A stretch of 64,000 nt of DNA from Tetraselmis striata (Eukaryota > Chlorophyta > Chlorodendrophyceae > Chlorodendrales > Chlorodendraceae): assembly GCA_006384855.1 (NCBI GenBank), contig VCJN01002346.1, positions 62,001 to 126,000 on the forward strand, written 5' to 3'. Both the position numbers and the translations under genes were made by a program. A model generated the notes under the pieces. It worked only from the letters and a program-made list of their open reading frames with translations, did no database searches and was not told where the DNA came from. Of this stretch, positions 11,827-22,729 are shown one piece after another (positions within the stretch are counted from its first letter, which is position 1; the number at the start of each line of letters is the position of its first letter).

Positions 11827-14800
11827 TCAGCTTGATCCGGCCACGCTGGTGCCAGTCCCTGATGCCTCGTCCATGCGTCGGGCGGTATCTGCAGCCCCCA
11901 CCGCATGTAGCAGCGTTTCGCCTGCACAGAAGTGCACTCCGGCTCAGACATGGTTATTGAAACGATAATGGGGCGCATTCAGCAGCAGTAGCCGTAGGGC
12001 AAGTGATGACCACAATACAAGGACAAACCATGCGCATAAATAGCCGACAAACGCGTGCTGCCATCGTCACCCTTCTCCGTGCCTGAGCATCAGGTGCAGT
12101 GGTTGGTATGTTAATGCTGGAATGCATCTGTCAATCTTTCAACGTCATCGGGGCACCCAGTGTGATGATTGGCATTTCAACTCCACTTCACATCAAGCCT
12201 GCTCTCATTTGCACCTACTTTCAAGGGTGACACTCTGCAAGCCCTCGCCCGTGTCGCCCATCATCACCATAGCTTTGAGGAGCGAGAAAAACTCCTCCCC
12301 TACATCGTTCAAATCTGCACATCATACACAGCGCCCTGGATGTATAAGCGCAGCACCTCTAACATGCCCTGACCTTCACTGTGATCAATCATGGCACAGC
12401 CGCGCTGCGCTGCTCAGCCCGGCATTCCAAGGCGGGTCCCTGCCATACCTATCCTCGCCTGCACTTACCGTAACTGTCCAGCACTTGCGAAGCGAGGCGC
12501 TTGTTCAGGTCCAGCGCATCTGACAGTAGTTGAGCGCTCTCCTCCCCTAAGTCCTTCTCTGCACATCATGCACACCGCTGGCTGTATCAGCACAGCACTC
12601 ACGACAGTGCTGTCAGTAGCTGACAACAGCCTGCAGTTGCCGCTGGGTGCCACTGCAAGCTGCAGTCTCCTCAACTCACTGCAGTCCAAGGCTGTTTCAT
12701 ACGCATGAAAACCTTCCTTGAACTGTCACAGCGTCGCAGAGCCGCCCTGTGAAGCTGCTTTGCATTCCAGGGCGGATCCCTATCATGCCTGGGCTTGCCT
12801 GCACTTACTGTCAATGCTCATCTTTCGCAAACCGGCGCCAGGCACCCAGTTGCCATCTGCATCCTGGCGCGGCTGCAGCGCGGCTGCCAGGGCCTTAGCG
12901 CCCTCATCACCTATGTCATTCCCTGCTCACCAGCACACCCCCGTCAATCTCAGCAAATCAGCACAGAGAACCACCTCGCAACACTTCCTTGCAACCTTCC
13001 CGACCATCACAGCACAGCCCTGTAGATGGCTGATAGCTCAATCGCAGGACGCCTAGCGTGAACAGCGCTCCTCAACACCCACCAGCAAGTCTGAGCTCCT
13101 GCAAGGCGGCGCCAGGCACCCAGTTGCCGTCTGTATCTTGGCGCGGCTGCAGCGCGGCTGCCAGGGCCGTAGCGCCCTCAGCGCCTATGTCATTCCCTGC
13201 TCACCAGCACACCGGCCCGTCAATCTCAGCGCTGCTGGCGACGCCTTGACATCCTCTGCCCTTCCGCGCCCCCCCCCCTCCCTTCCCCCTTGTCGGCTCT
13301 CCTTTTTTTGCAAGCACGTTATGCAATCAAGGATGACACAGCTGCCCTGCGCTGCTGATCGCCACGCCCACATATCCTGGAAATATGTCTGCGCTCCTCA
13401 ACACCCACCATGAAGGTTGAGCTCCTGCAAGGCGGCGCCAGGCACCCAGTTGCCATCTGCATCCTGGCGCGGCTCCAGCGCGGCTGCCAGGGCCTTAGCG
13501 CCCTCATCACCTATGTCATTGTCTGCGCGGCACACACCCCCGTCAATCTCAGCACATCAGCACAGCGACCCACCTCGCAACACTTCCTTGCAACCTTCCC
13601 GACCATCACAGCACAGCCCTGTAGATGGCTGAAAGCTCAATCGCAGGACGCCTAGCGTGAACAGCGCTCCTCAACACCCACCACGAAGGTTAAGCTCCTG
13701 CAAGGTGGCGCCAGGCACCCAGTCGCCGTCTGTATCTTGGCGCGGCTGCAGCGCGGCTGCCAGGGCCTTGGCGCCCTCATCACCTATGTCACTCCCTGCT
13801 CACCAGCACACCAACCCGTCAATCTCAGCGCTGCTGGTGACGCCTTGACATCCTCTGCCCTTCCGCGCCCCCCCCCCCCCCCCCCCTTTTCGGCTCTCCT
13901 TTTCTTGCAAGCATGTTATACAATCAAGGATGACACAGCTGCCCTGCGCTGCTGACCACCATGCCCACACAGCCTGCGCTCCTCAACGCCCACCATCAAG
14001 GCTGTGCTCCTGCAAGGCGGCGCCAGGCACCCAGTTGCCATCTGCCGCCTTGCGCGGCTGCAGCGCGGCTGCCAGGCCTTATCGCCCTCATCACCAATGA
14101 AATTGTTTTCATATCAGGCAAGCCAGCCCAGTCACACATGTGTACTACCCCAACATCACAGCACCTGCGTACAGGCTGCTCAGCCGTGCGCTGCTGCAGC
14201 ATTACGTGTAGTTGGTGTACAGGTACACACACAAGAACGTAAAACCCCTGCTCCCTGGGCTGCATTCTGCTGATCCTTTGCTCGGCCGGTGGCACTTACA
14301 AATGATCGCCAAGCTCGCCAGAGAACGGCTCTCATGGGTGTGGTGCCGTGTCATAGCCTGGGCAAGAGCTAGGGCACCCAAATCGCCAATGTCCGCTGCC
14401 TCTGCAATCCAGGGCACCGCACAGGGCATGACAGATGTGTCATAGCCTGGGCCTCAGCGTGCAGAGGGAAATCAACGAGCTCCAGGCACAGGCCGGCCGC
14501 ACCGATGTGAAGGAGCTTCCGGGATCCAATCATGACCGTCAACAGCTCGGAGGCCAGCTGCACCCACTCCTCCTCCGGAACTTCCTCGGCAGAAAGCAAG
14601 TTCAAATGGATAAACATCGCCTCGAAGCTCAGCTGTATCCCACGTTGTGGACCAATAGCACTGGTGGATGGGAGCCTCAGCTTGCGAAGGACGCCTTGTA
14701 GAGCGCCCCTGTCCGCGTCAAGCACATGGCATGCCATCCTGCCCACCAGCAACCTTGCGCCGCTGCCCAGGCTGCAGCGGTACTCCTCGCCGGCGTGCTT

Positions 14801-17800
14801 GCTGAGCAGCCAGTCAGCCACGGACTTGTGGTCCAGCTGCCATCTACCCGCAATCATGCTGGCGTAGCCCCGGAGTTGCTCCACCCGGGGCTCAAACATC
14901 TCCCAGGGCAAGGGGTCCGCGAACGCCAGTCGCACGGCGGCAAACAGCTGCTGCGTGCCCAGCGGCTCCGGCGATGTGAGGATGACCTCAAAGATGGGCT
15001 TCAGCTGCCAAAACTCCTCGGCGGGGAACTCGTGCTGGAAGCGCCTCTTGTACAGCGGGCCAAGCCCCTTGGGGAGGCTCTCCTCCCGATGGAAGTTGGC
15101 GTCCTCGTGCTCCTCAATGCTGGAGAGCGCAAACGACAGCCATCGGAAACTCGGCACGGCACGTTGCAGGAAGCCTTGCTTCAGCACATCTTCGCTCAGC
15201 TGCGACTCTGCCAGCGCCTGGGAGAAACGCGACTGCAGGGCCGCGCTCCCCAACAGCCGCGAGTCCAGGAAAGCGTGAAAGTCGTCCTCAATGTGGCCGT
15301 GGTACCGCTCATTCTCCGCATCAATCACCACCCTGCAAAGCGAGCGGTCCCTTCGTCAGCCACACCCGAAAGCGCCCGGCCACGCCCGCCCGCATGAAAA
15401 GCATTGACAGCGGGCCGCGCGCCCAATTCTCACTTGCTGATGGTTTCCAGCTCGAAGTCCACATCCTTGTCCCGGCGCGAGGAGCACATGAGCCTCAGCC
15501 ACGGCAGCCTGCCCTGGCCCAGCCAGTCGTGCAGACACTGCGCCAGCTCCAGCACGCTGTGCTCCGCCTTGGGGCCCGTTGCCTCGTCCAGCGCGTCGAT
15601 TACAATGATGGCTAAGCTGCCCTCAGCCACGCCCAGCTGACCCGCCTCGTCCAGATCAGCCAGCGGCTCCAGGACGCCGTGCTCCAGTGCCGCACAGCAG
15701 CCGCCCTTGCGCGACAGCTCCGTGGGCTCAAAGTACTGGCCCAGTTCCGGGCGTTGCTGAATGTGGCTAGCCAGCGGCAGAAAGCTTTGCGCTATGCCAG
15801 CCGCAATGCTGCACACGGCGACGCGGGCGTCGTGTGCCTTGTCCTCGTTGTACCTGCAGAAGTGCTGCGCCACCACCCACACCCCATTGAGCGCCTGCTG
15901 CGGCCAGCACAGCTCCTCCATCACCGTTGACTTGCCAAAGCCAGCCGGCGCCGTGAGCAGCACCGAATCCCGGGCACGCAACTCCTCCAGCAGGACGCGG
16001 AGCAGCCAGGGCCTGGCTATTGGCCGCGCTGCTGCGCCCCGCTCGGCTCGGCGGCGCTGGTAGGCGCTTGTCATGAACTCTGGCGGTAACGCCCAGGTTG
16101 GGGGCGGAGCCTGCACCTGCATGGAGCTCAGGTCGATACTCTGGAAGGGGCGCACATCAGGGGCTTCAGAGGTAAGGATTACATGACACACGCTGCGAAG
16201 AAGCGGCAGCTATGCAGGCGGTCGCCCTATTCATCTGCTACGGTGCCTGGGTTCCACTTGCGCTCAGCTCAGCAAGTGAAATACATGTCGGTGGACAGAG
16301 TACCCAGTCAATGTCTTCGAATCGCATGCTTCTTAACCCACACTGTACACGCTGACATGCATCACGCATGCCTGATCTGCACCGCAGCATGAAATTCCCA
16401 GCACTGACGGCAACCCGCCACACGTACAGCGTGATACTATAGGTGGGCAGACTCCCGGCAGAGGGAACACCCAGCCTCGGTAAAACACTGGAACGCACTG
16501 AATTGATGTTCTGGATGGATCAATGATGGCTGAGCTCTAGATGCAGTGTACGGGATGTCGCACTGAAAGGGCAACGGATCGATCCCTTAATCGCTCACCA
16601 AGAAAGTGCCGTGCTGCACCTTGCCACTTCCCCCGTCCCTCCCACTCCCTCAGCAGTTGCACTGCGCAACTGTGAACGTCGCAATCCACGCAGCAGCAGC
16701 TGCAGATGCGATACATTGCACCAAAAGCATGTCGCATAGAAACCTTGAGCTGCGGAGGGTCAAGCAACATAAAGCAATCACCTGGAAGACGCTCTCCATG
16801 CTGGATAACAGAGCCGGGCAGCAGTAGGCCTTGAGAACAGCCGCGAAGTCCAGCAAGCAAGTTTGAGCCATTGCACAGTCACACAGAAGACCGAAGTGCA
16901 TGATAGCATTACGTCTTTTTGCGAACGCGCTGACTCTGTCCCTCGTGGACTTGTTGATGCTGCATGCCCTGTTCAGGTGGTCGACATAGCCGCCTATGCC
17001 TGTGCTCCGGCCCACGTCCACTTCCGCATTGAAAACAATGCGGTTAATTGCGGCCTCCATGTGGGTGCAGGTTTGTTGAGCCACCGCTGTGCAATTCTGT
17101 ATATTGCTGGGGCTCTGTTTCAGTGCGTCCCACTGCTGGAGCAGCCAATGCACCTCCAGCTGCACGAAGTCTTCAGGTAGCTGCGCCTTTGCGCAGTTTT
17201 CCTGGCGCTGTTGGCCGTCCGCTTCCTCATCCAGCTTTTTTATTGCCTCCGCCACCTCATCTGCCAGAATGATCAGCTGCTCTACACCAATTTGCTGCTT
17301 CTTCTGCTTCCATGTACAGGCCACTACTGCGCCATCATCAGTGAGGGAGCAACTACCAGGGAAGATCAATTCTCGTCCCTTTTTGGCCCCCTTCTCGGTC
17401 ACCGCGGCTGCACGACCTGCAAAAGTTCCTCTTCTTGTGGTCCATTTGAAGCAGCCCCCGACCATTTCGCTGGGAGCTCCGGGGCGGGCGGTTGCATGTG
17501 TGCCCAATGTGCTGCCTGCTGCGGGGCGAACCCTCAGCTCTTGTGTATTGTGTCATTTTGACCACTAGATCCATGTATACGTAACAACATCGCCATGCAA
17601 GAAACATAAGCACACATCCATATCACACCACACACACACATCTATCAGGCGGTCTCAATCCACTTACCGCCATGATCTCCGGACGCACTGGCTGCCGCGG
17701 GAGGTGCAAGGACTGCTGTTCCGCCACCTGGAGGTGTGTGCGGAACTGTGTTCGGTGAGCGCACGCATAGCCCATCGCCACCATCCTTCTTCCCAGTCCT

Positions 17801-18351
17801 TGTAGGGGAGGCTGGTGAGTCCACATATGCAGCCGGTGCCTTCCCTATGGTCACCATATTGCTTGGTATTGCCGCGGAGTCCTCAGGCCTCGAACCCGCT
17901 GGTTCGGACGTGCAGTGTGACGGTGACAGCAGCGCGCTGACGCCTGTGCCACGCGAGCAGCAATCATATTCCTCAGTGTCGTGACAGTGTGCGGCGATCA
18001 CTTCGAATGACTGGGCGAGAAAGCAATGCTGCTCGGCTAGTCAGGCTGTCAGCTGAAACGCACTGCCTGGCCATAGTGTCCAGGCCAACCGATGCTGCTC
18101 CTCATCCACAAGTAAACTGCACCGGGCCGGGGGGGGGGGGGGGGGGGGGGGCTCCGGGCGCTGCTGCGAACGTGCAGCTCACCGTCGCCGGCGTCCTGGG
18201 TCGTCCCCGATTCGCGTTGCTCCTCGTCAGACTTGTTATTCAGGGCCTTGAAGTACCAATACAACCCCATAGACACCGCCGCCCCGCCGATGATGACCGC
18301 TACAGCGGTGTACGGCGGGTGATGAGAGCTGCCAGGCAGTAGCAGCGGCAT
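11827..18351 (-). CDS. NLR-like protein: membrane anchor, HEPN-like, NACHT, leucine-rich repeats
   Basis: Predicted STAND ATPase of about 1184 residues from 14 exons whose phases agree at every join: 18351-18183, 17943-17668, 17515-16782, 16140-15434, 15332-14503, 14401-14300, 13795-13682, 13522-13409, 13196-13083, 12922-12809, 12558-12469, 12314-12219 and a terminal 11921-11827, with one dead copy at about 14106-13994 skipped. Exon 1 encodes a single helix (TAVAVIIGGAAVSMGLYWYF) near the N-terminus, then a disordered linker. Exon 3 ends with a helical domain holding FAKRRNAIMHFG (R350, H355), a match to the Rx4-6H motif of HEPN domains. Exon 4 is a NACHT-type NTPase: LLTAPAGFGKST (Walker A, K463) and LAIIVIDALDEA (Walker B, D575), then a CSSR sensor-like strand. 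Exon 5 is the helical/winged-helix part (LDHKSVADWLL). The rest are LRR_RI-type repeats (DIGDEGAKALAAAL). This is the architecture of NLR immune sensors. The last three LRR exons and the stop are less certain. Confidence 0.8.
12809..14401 (-). repeat. Array of duplicated LRR exons in the NLR-like gene
   Basis: Four exons of exactly 114 nt (13795-13682, 13522-13409, 13196-13083, 12922-12809) encode nearly the same repeat: DIGDEGAKALAAALQPRQ, then ADGNWVPGAALQEL. All have phase-1 introns on both sides, so any number can be added or lost without changing frame. Introns are also duplicated, alternating between two types (one with a C-rich tract near 13270 and 13870). A 102 nt exon (14401-14300, ADIGDLGALALAQAM) is a diverged first member. 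A further copy at about 14106-13994 has lost one base and its acceptor. Confidence 0.85.
18183..18351 (-). CDS. Exon 1 of the NLR-like gene: N-terminal transmembrane anchor
   Basis: ATG at 18351 starts MPLLLPGSSHHPPY, followed by about 20 hydrophobic residues and then a charged stretch (KALNNKSDEEQRES). This predicts a single-pass anchor with the rest of the protein on the cytosolic side, if the positive-inside rule holds. The donor is GTGAGC in phase 1 and joins in frame to the acceptor at 17943. A poly-C tract (sense strand, plus-strand G at about 18127-18150) sits in the intron. Confidence 0.7.
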
Positions 18352-18359
18352 ACCGCCGG

Positions 18360-20080
18360 CAAATAACAGAAGTTGTCCTCTTTCTGTGTAACGATAGGTG
18401 CGATTGTAATGATATGCGCAACACTCAGCACCAGTAGGCCGGGCCGCCGGTAGTAGGCGGTAGGCGGTTTGCGAGCAGCGTGTGGCAAGATCGGCGCGCC
18501 CTGCTGCTGCCCCGCCCCTGGCAAATATGTAGTCGCTACCCGTCCGCGGCTGTGAAGGAAACTGCGTTCGGAGGCGGGTTATGTCAGCGGTTACTGACTT
18601 ACATCAGCTGTTATTGTAGCACCAGCAAGCTTCGATCAACCGTGAGGCTCGCTGGGCTCGCGCGGGTCTTCGGTGGCTGGGGCCCGCCAGCGAGCCAGCG
18701 AGGAGGGCGGGCCAGTGCTGGCGGGCCTCGCTTCATCCCAGCGTGCTGCCATGCAAGTGTCACTATACCCCTCCACATAAGTTTGGGGTCCCTTTTCGGC
18801 TATATCCGGATTTCCGAACTCTAGTAGGGTACCTGAACGTAGGGTGCATGAGCTGAAACCCTGGAATCTCAGAGGTTTGCATAAGAGTGTATACGGGTGG
18901 CCCAAACCGAAACCTAATGACCTTTGACTAGGGTGTCACGCTGCACTTGGTGCATGGATAGGCGTCGCCTGCAATAATCGCACCAAAACCAGGGTTGGTA
19001 TCGCGCACACGCCGACGCGCGTGAATAGACATTAACCAAATGGCAGGATGGCCGTGAACGTGTGAGGAAACATGTTGGCAAGGGGCTCGGGTGCATTTGG
19101 CTGGGACGCTGGGTTGCAGCCGTGTGGGCGGCCGGCAGCGGTTAGTACGGCCGTGTCGCGTAAGTTGCGATACTGACATAACATCTGTGTTGGCCACGCA
19201 CAGCAACGCACCCTTGGTTAAAACGATATAACTTCTCAGGCTTTGCTCAGAAAACAGTCTTTAAGAATGCCATTGCATGCGATTCCTCGTTCAATTATGC
19301 GTCGAACTGGCCCTTCTAGAAAACATTTTCTTGTTTTTTGGGGCCCGGGAACATCCCCAAAGATAATCATCCAAGTTACTTGGCCCTCACTGCCTCATGT
19401 GCCCACCCATGTTGGGCGCGTAGCTTTACGCCAAGTGTCTAAGCCCCATACTCGGTAGTGTGAGAGCATTATGGGTGTGTATGACTACAAACCACCAACG
19501 CTTGGCATGTGCCGCCCCCTAGCGATACACTCAGCTACCATCCAAAATGCCACTTTTCACAACATTGTTCAAGGAATTCCATATCAATGGAAGTCCGCGG
19601 CTCCTGCTTGCCACCCCGCCCACGAAACGGTGCAACGGGCGTTTCCACCACGCGCCCCCATAGTACAGCATCGCCCTACGCCAAGTAAAGGGGCATTGAG
19701 CGCCTCTCCTACCATACGTGGACTCGCTACAGACACATCATTTTCACCCCAAATGTGAGAGGTTGCTGTGAGTCCGCGATGTCGAAGGCACAATCTCTGG
19801 AAGTGTGCGTTAGCTTATTGCAAGTGTGTGGAACAAGCGACTCTGTTAGCTTCCACCTGCTACTGTTGCGACTATATTCAACTAAGCTCCGGGTTCATTC
19901 GCTCACCCAGCTATCAGTCCCGTCGTTCCGGGACGGTCTCAAACAATACTGCGCCAAGGATCAGCAGTCCTTGGCGACAGTCATAGTCGCAGTAGCCCGT
20001 ACTCTGCCGGGTACGGCACCATGAGGGAACAGTAATAGTTTAATGACATAGTGCTTCGGCGTATTCACTACGGCGTATTC
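18360..20080. other. Intergenic between NLR-like gene and viral remnant
   Basis: The proximal part should contain the promoter of the NLR-like gene; no clear motif was found. Open frames of 60-110 codons on both strands lack motifs. No RNA gene seen. Confidence 0.45.
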
Positions 20081-20081
20081 A

Positions 20082-20440
20082 CTACGGCGAGTACCGACTG
20101 TCACACTCAAGTGTGAAGTCCGGAGGTGCTTGTAAAACCGCGTAGTATATTATTGTCACACAAAACTGTCCCCCACAGTGGCCAACTTGTCGACGGGGCC
20201 TTGCGGCACATCCTTGGCGATCTCCTTTCAGCGACCTACAAACATGGTTGATGAAACTTACGCAAAGGCTATGGTAACCGAGTTTGGTTTTATGTGCATT
20301 GCGCCCGTAATTCCATAGGTTTGAAGGGTTGGCGCAACGCGTGATTTTCAGATTTTCTAGTGCAAGCGCAACACGTACTGATTTCGCGATATTTAAAGGG
20401 CGCCCAGAAAGGGTTGCGTCGTCGCGCGGGTGGCTCTGAA
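20082..20440. other. Unassigned flank downstream of the helicase fragment
   Basis: The minus-strand frame stays open to 20082 but the residues no longer resemble a helicase. A near-direct duplication of GGCGTATTCACTAC occurs at about 20058-20085. This may mark the breakpoint where the viral fragment was truncated. Confidence 0.4.
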
Positions 20441-22046
20441 GCGCGCAATAGGCCCGGTTTCCCACAACGGACTTCGCGATGTTCTTGAGAACATACCAAA
20501 GCACATCTTCGGATTCGTGCATGCTCTCGTTGGCATTGATGATTTCGCCACCTGTGTTGCTACCAACCGTATGAGTCTCGATATCGATCCGTTTGTGGCC
20601 CGTGCTCAAAGAGACCACGTCCTCAGGGCGCCCGTCGCGGACGCAGCGCTCCTGAAAGCCATACACACAGTCCTCGAATCCCAGGAGGTGGTCGTTGCCG
20701 TCAAGCTGTGTCAACCACTTCTTTGGGTTGGACACCCGGTAACTCATGGCCAACTGCTCGACAACCTGACTCTTGAAACGCAGTTTCGCGATGTTCTTCA
20801 CGAGCCCTTCAACTCCCTTGATCTCGTCCTCGTTCTTGATGTCTTCCTGAAGCAGTTTCTGTAGTGCTTCGGAGACAGCTCGTCATCGTGCAGATCCTCG
20901 TCCACGAGGCTCATAACGTACTCAGTCGACGTCCATGCCGAGACTTTGCCACCGCGGCGTCTGGAACACGAACCAGCCGTCGGTCTTTCCAAGGGACGCC
21001 AACATGTTCGGGAACATGCCGTGGAACACCTTGGCGAGCAGACGGTGGCCTCCCTCCACCCCGGCATGCGCGATGAGTTTCGTGTTGTCGTCGCGCGCCT
21101 CGGCGATCAAGGACAACTCGCGACCACGGTCGGCGAAGCCCTCCTCGACCTGCTGAACCCACCTCCGGTCATCCTCGCGGAGTTTCAGTGACTTGATCGC
21201 GAAAGAGCACTCGAGTCCGGTGGCGTCTCGGACGTGCTGACTAAGCTCGTCAACGTGGCCAGATGTTCGTCGGCCGCCTGCACGAGGACGCCGTCGTGGA
21301 TCAACGAAGCCACCTCGACGCCCGAGCCTAGAAGGAATTCAACAGCCGACACCATGCACCTCGCCTCAAGGTCTTGTAGCCAGAGGGCGAAAGCCGTGTT
21401 CTGCCACGAAGCTTTTTGCTTTTTGTGTTTCGCGGCCTTCACGAACACCTGGTTTTCCGAACGGGTCTCGAAGTCGGCCTTGAGGGCGGCGATCGAGCGG
21501 AACATCTCCCTGCATATCGGGGGGACGAGAGTATCTTCTGAAACATTGCACTCCGCCATCCACGTCGCGATGGTCCCGCCGAAGATCAAGATCAGGAACA
21601 ACTGCTTCGCGGGGGATGGGGTGACCCCGGCGGCGTTCTGGACGCTCTCAAGGTGCATCTCCCGATTGTCAATGTAGCTTTCGGCGGGGTACTTGCCGGC
21701 CAACAGCTTGAAATGCGCGTTCTCCATATCGACCTCCACACACTGCTCGCTGAGCGGGGCGCGGCGCATGTTCCCAAATAAATATGCTTTGGTAACACAC
21801 GAAGCGCTGATTCGCGGGGTACGGGCGCCCGATGCAGACCGCCTCCCCGCCCGGATCGGGTAGGACTTCGTTCTGGACGTAGGCGACCTTCGAAGAGGTC
21901 TGGCCCCTGAGCCTCTTGTAAAGACTCCTAGCGGCACCGACGTGATGGGAGTCGATCGTTGACTCGCTCGACTGAGAAATGATTTTCTTCAATAAATCGA
22001 TATCGTAGTAGGTCTCCGTGAGCTCGACCTTGGGCGCCTGTGTCAT
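20440..22046 (-). pseudogene. Polinton-like virus TVpol-type polymerase fused to superfamily 3 helicase, decayed
   Basis: Read on the minus strand, frames starting at 22046 encode an N-terminal part, then VEVDMENAHFKLLAGKYP and LFLILIFGGTIATW, and near the end VASLIHDGVLVQ. The acidic DMxNAH and HDG/HDE-like pieces match motifs A and C of family A-related polymerases of the TVpol type known from virophages, transpovirons and Polinton-like viruses. The downstream part holds VKNIAKLRFKSQVVEQL and WLTQLDGNDHLLGFEDCVYG, then RDGRPEDVVSLSTG, which match the D5_N region before an SF3 helicase. The frame is broken at about 21785, 21225, 20935 and 20885, and homology stops at about 20440 before any Walker A, so the ATPase core is gone. 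The gene has no introns, unlike its host neighbours. It is a fossil replication gene of an algal DNA virus. Confidence 0.75.
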
Positions 22047-22049
22047 GCA

Positions 22050-22729
22050 TGCATGTTGTTTGTTCCTGACATTTTGTTATAACCAAGAAAAACTTTTCCT
22101 TGCGGGGACGCTTAGGCATTTTGATCTTGTTCTGGAACGATGTACTTTCGGGGCCGTCCGACGGGCTGTGGCTCGGTTCTCGGTTGCTCTTACGTATGTA
22201 GTACCGGTCGAGAGCTGCCTTGCTTACGCGATTTCTCGAAGTTCTGGATGTAGTACTTCCGGTAACGCTCGCGACTTATTCTTATCAGCGGAAGACTCTT
22301 CTCGAACAATATCGATAATCTCTGACATGTGTAATCTTAATCTTTCCCGGGGAAAACCTTTCGTTATCTTAACGCGCAGCGCCCGGATTTGGACACACCC
22401 TCGCGAGGTGGGATGAGGTGGGATGAGGTGGGATGAAATAAACGTCTCCGAGTTTTCACTCAACGAGTTTCGGCAATCTCCGAAACTCGCTTGCGTTTTT
22501 CACGGGGACTTTCCTCGTTTTATCCCACCTATCCCACCTCTTTGTTTTTTAAAAGGAAAATATTAAGAAAGACTAATTACACCGCCTACTTACCGTTAAT
22601 AAGGGCGAAGGTGGGATAAAATCATCCATCCCACCTCCATCTCACCTATCCCACCTTCATCCCACATCGGCAGTTTCGGCGCGTCAGCAGCGTAAGGAAA
22701 AAAATTACACAAGAACAACTATTGCAACC
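22050..22729. promoter_or_regulatory. Divergent intergenic region of the viral remnant with GGTGGGAT repeats
   Basis: Between the minus-strand polymerase relic and the plus-strand zinc-ribbon relic lie three tandem copies of GAGGTGGGAT at about 22406-22437. The complementary motif ATCCCACC recurs at about 22524-22540 and 22620-22666. The region is otherwise AT-rich with A-runs just before the plus-strand ATG. Shared promoter or replication-initiator repeats are both plausible. Confidence 0.45.

Noticed and set aside
11498-14273. Series of plus-strand frames in the repeat region
   Set aside because: They repeat because the LRR exons repeat; the minus-strand reading gives consistent LRRs with splice sites, the plus-strand reading does not.
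14726-15397. 223-codon plus-strand frame
   Set aside because: Antisense to exon 5 of the NLR-like gene, whose minus-strand frame joins its neighbours in phase.
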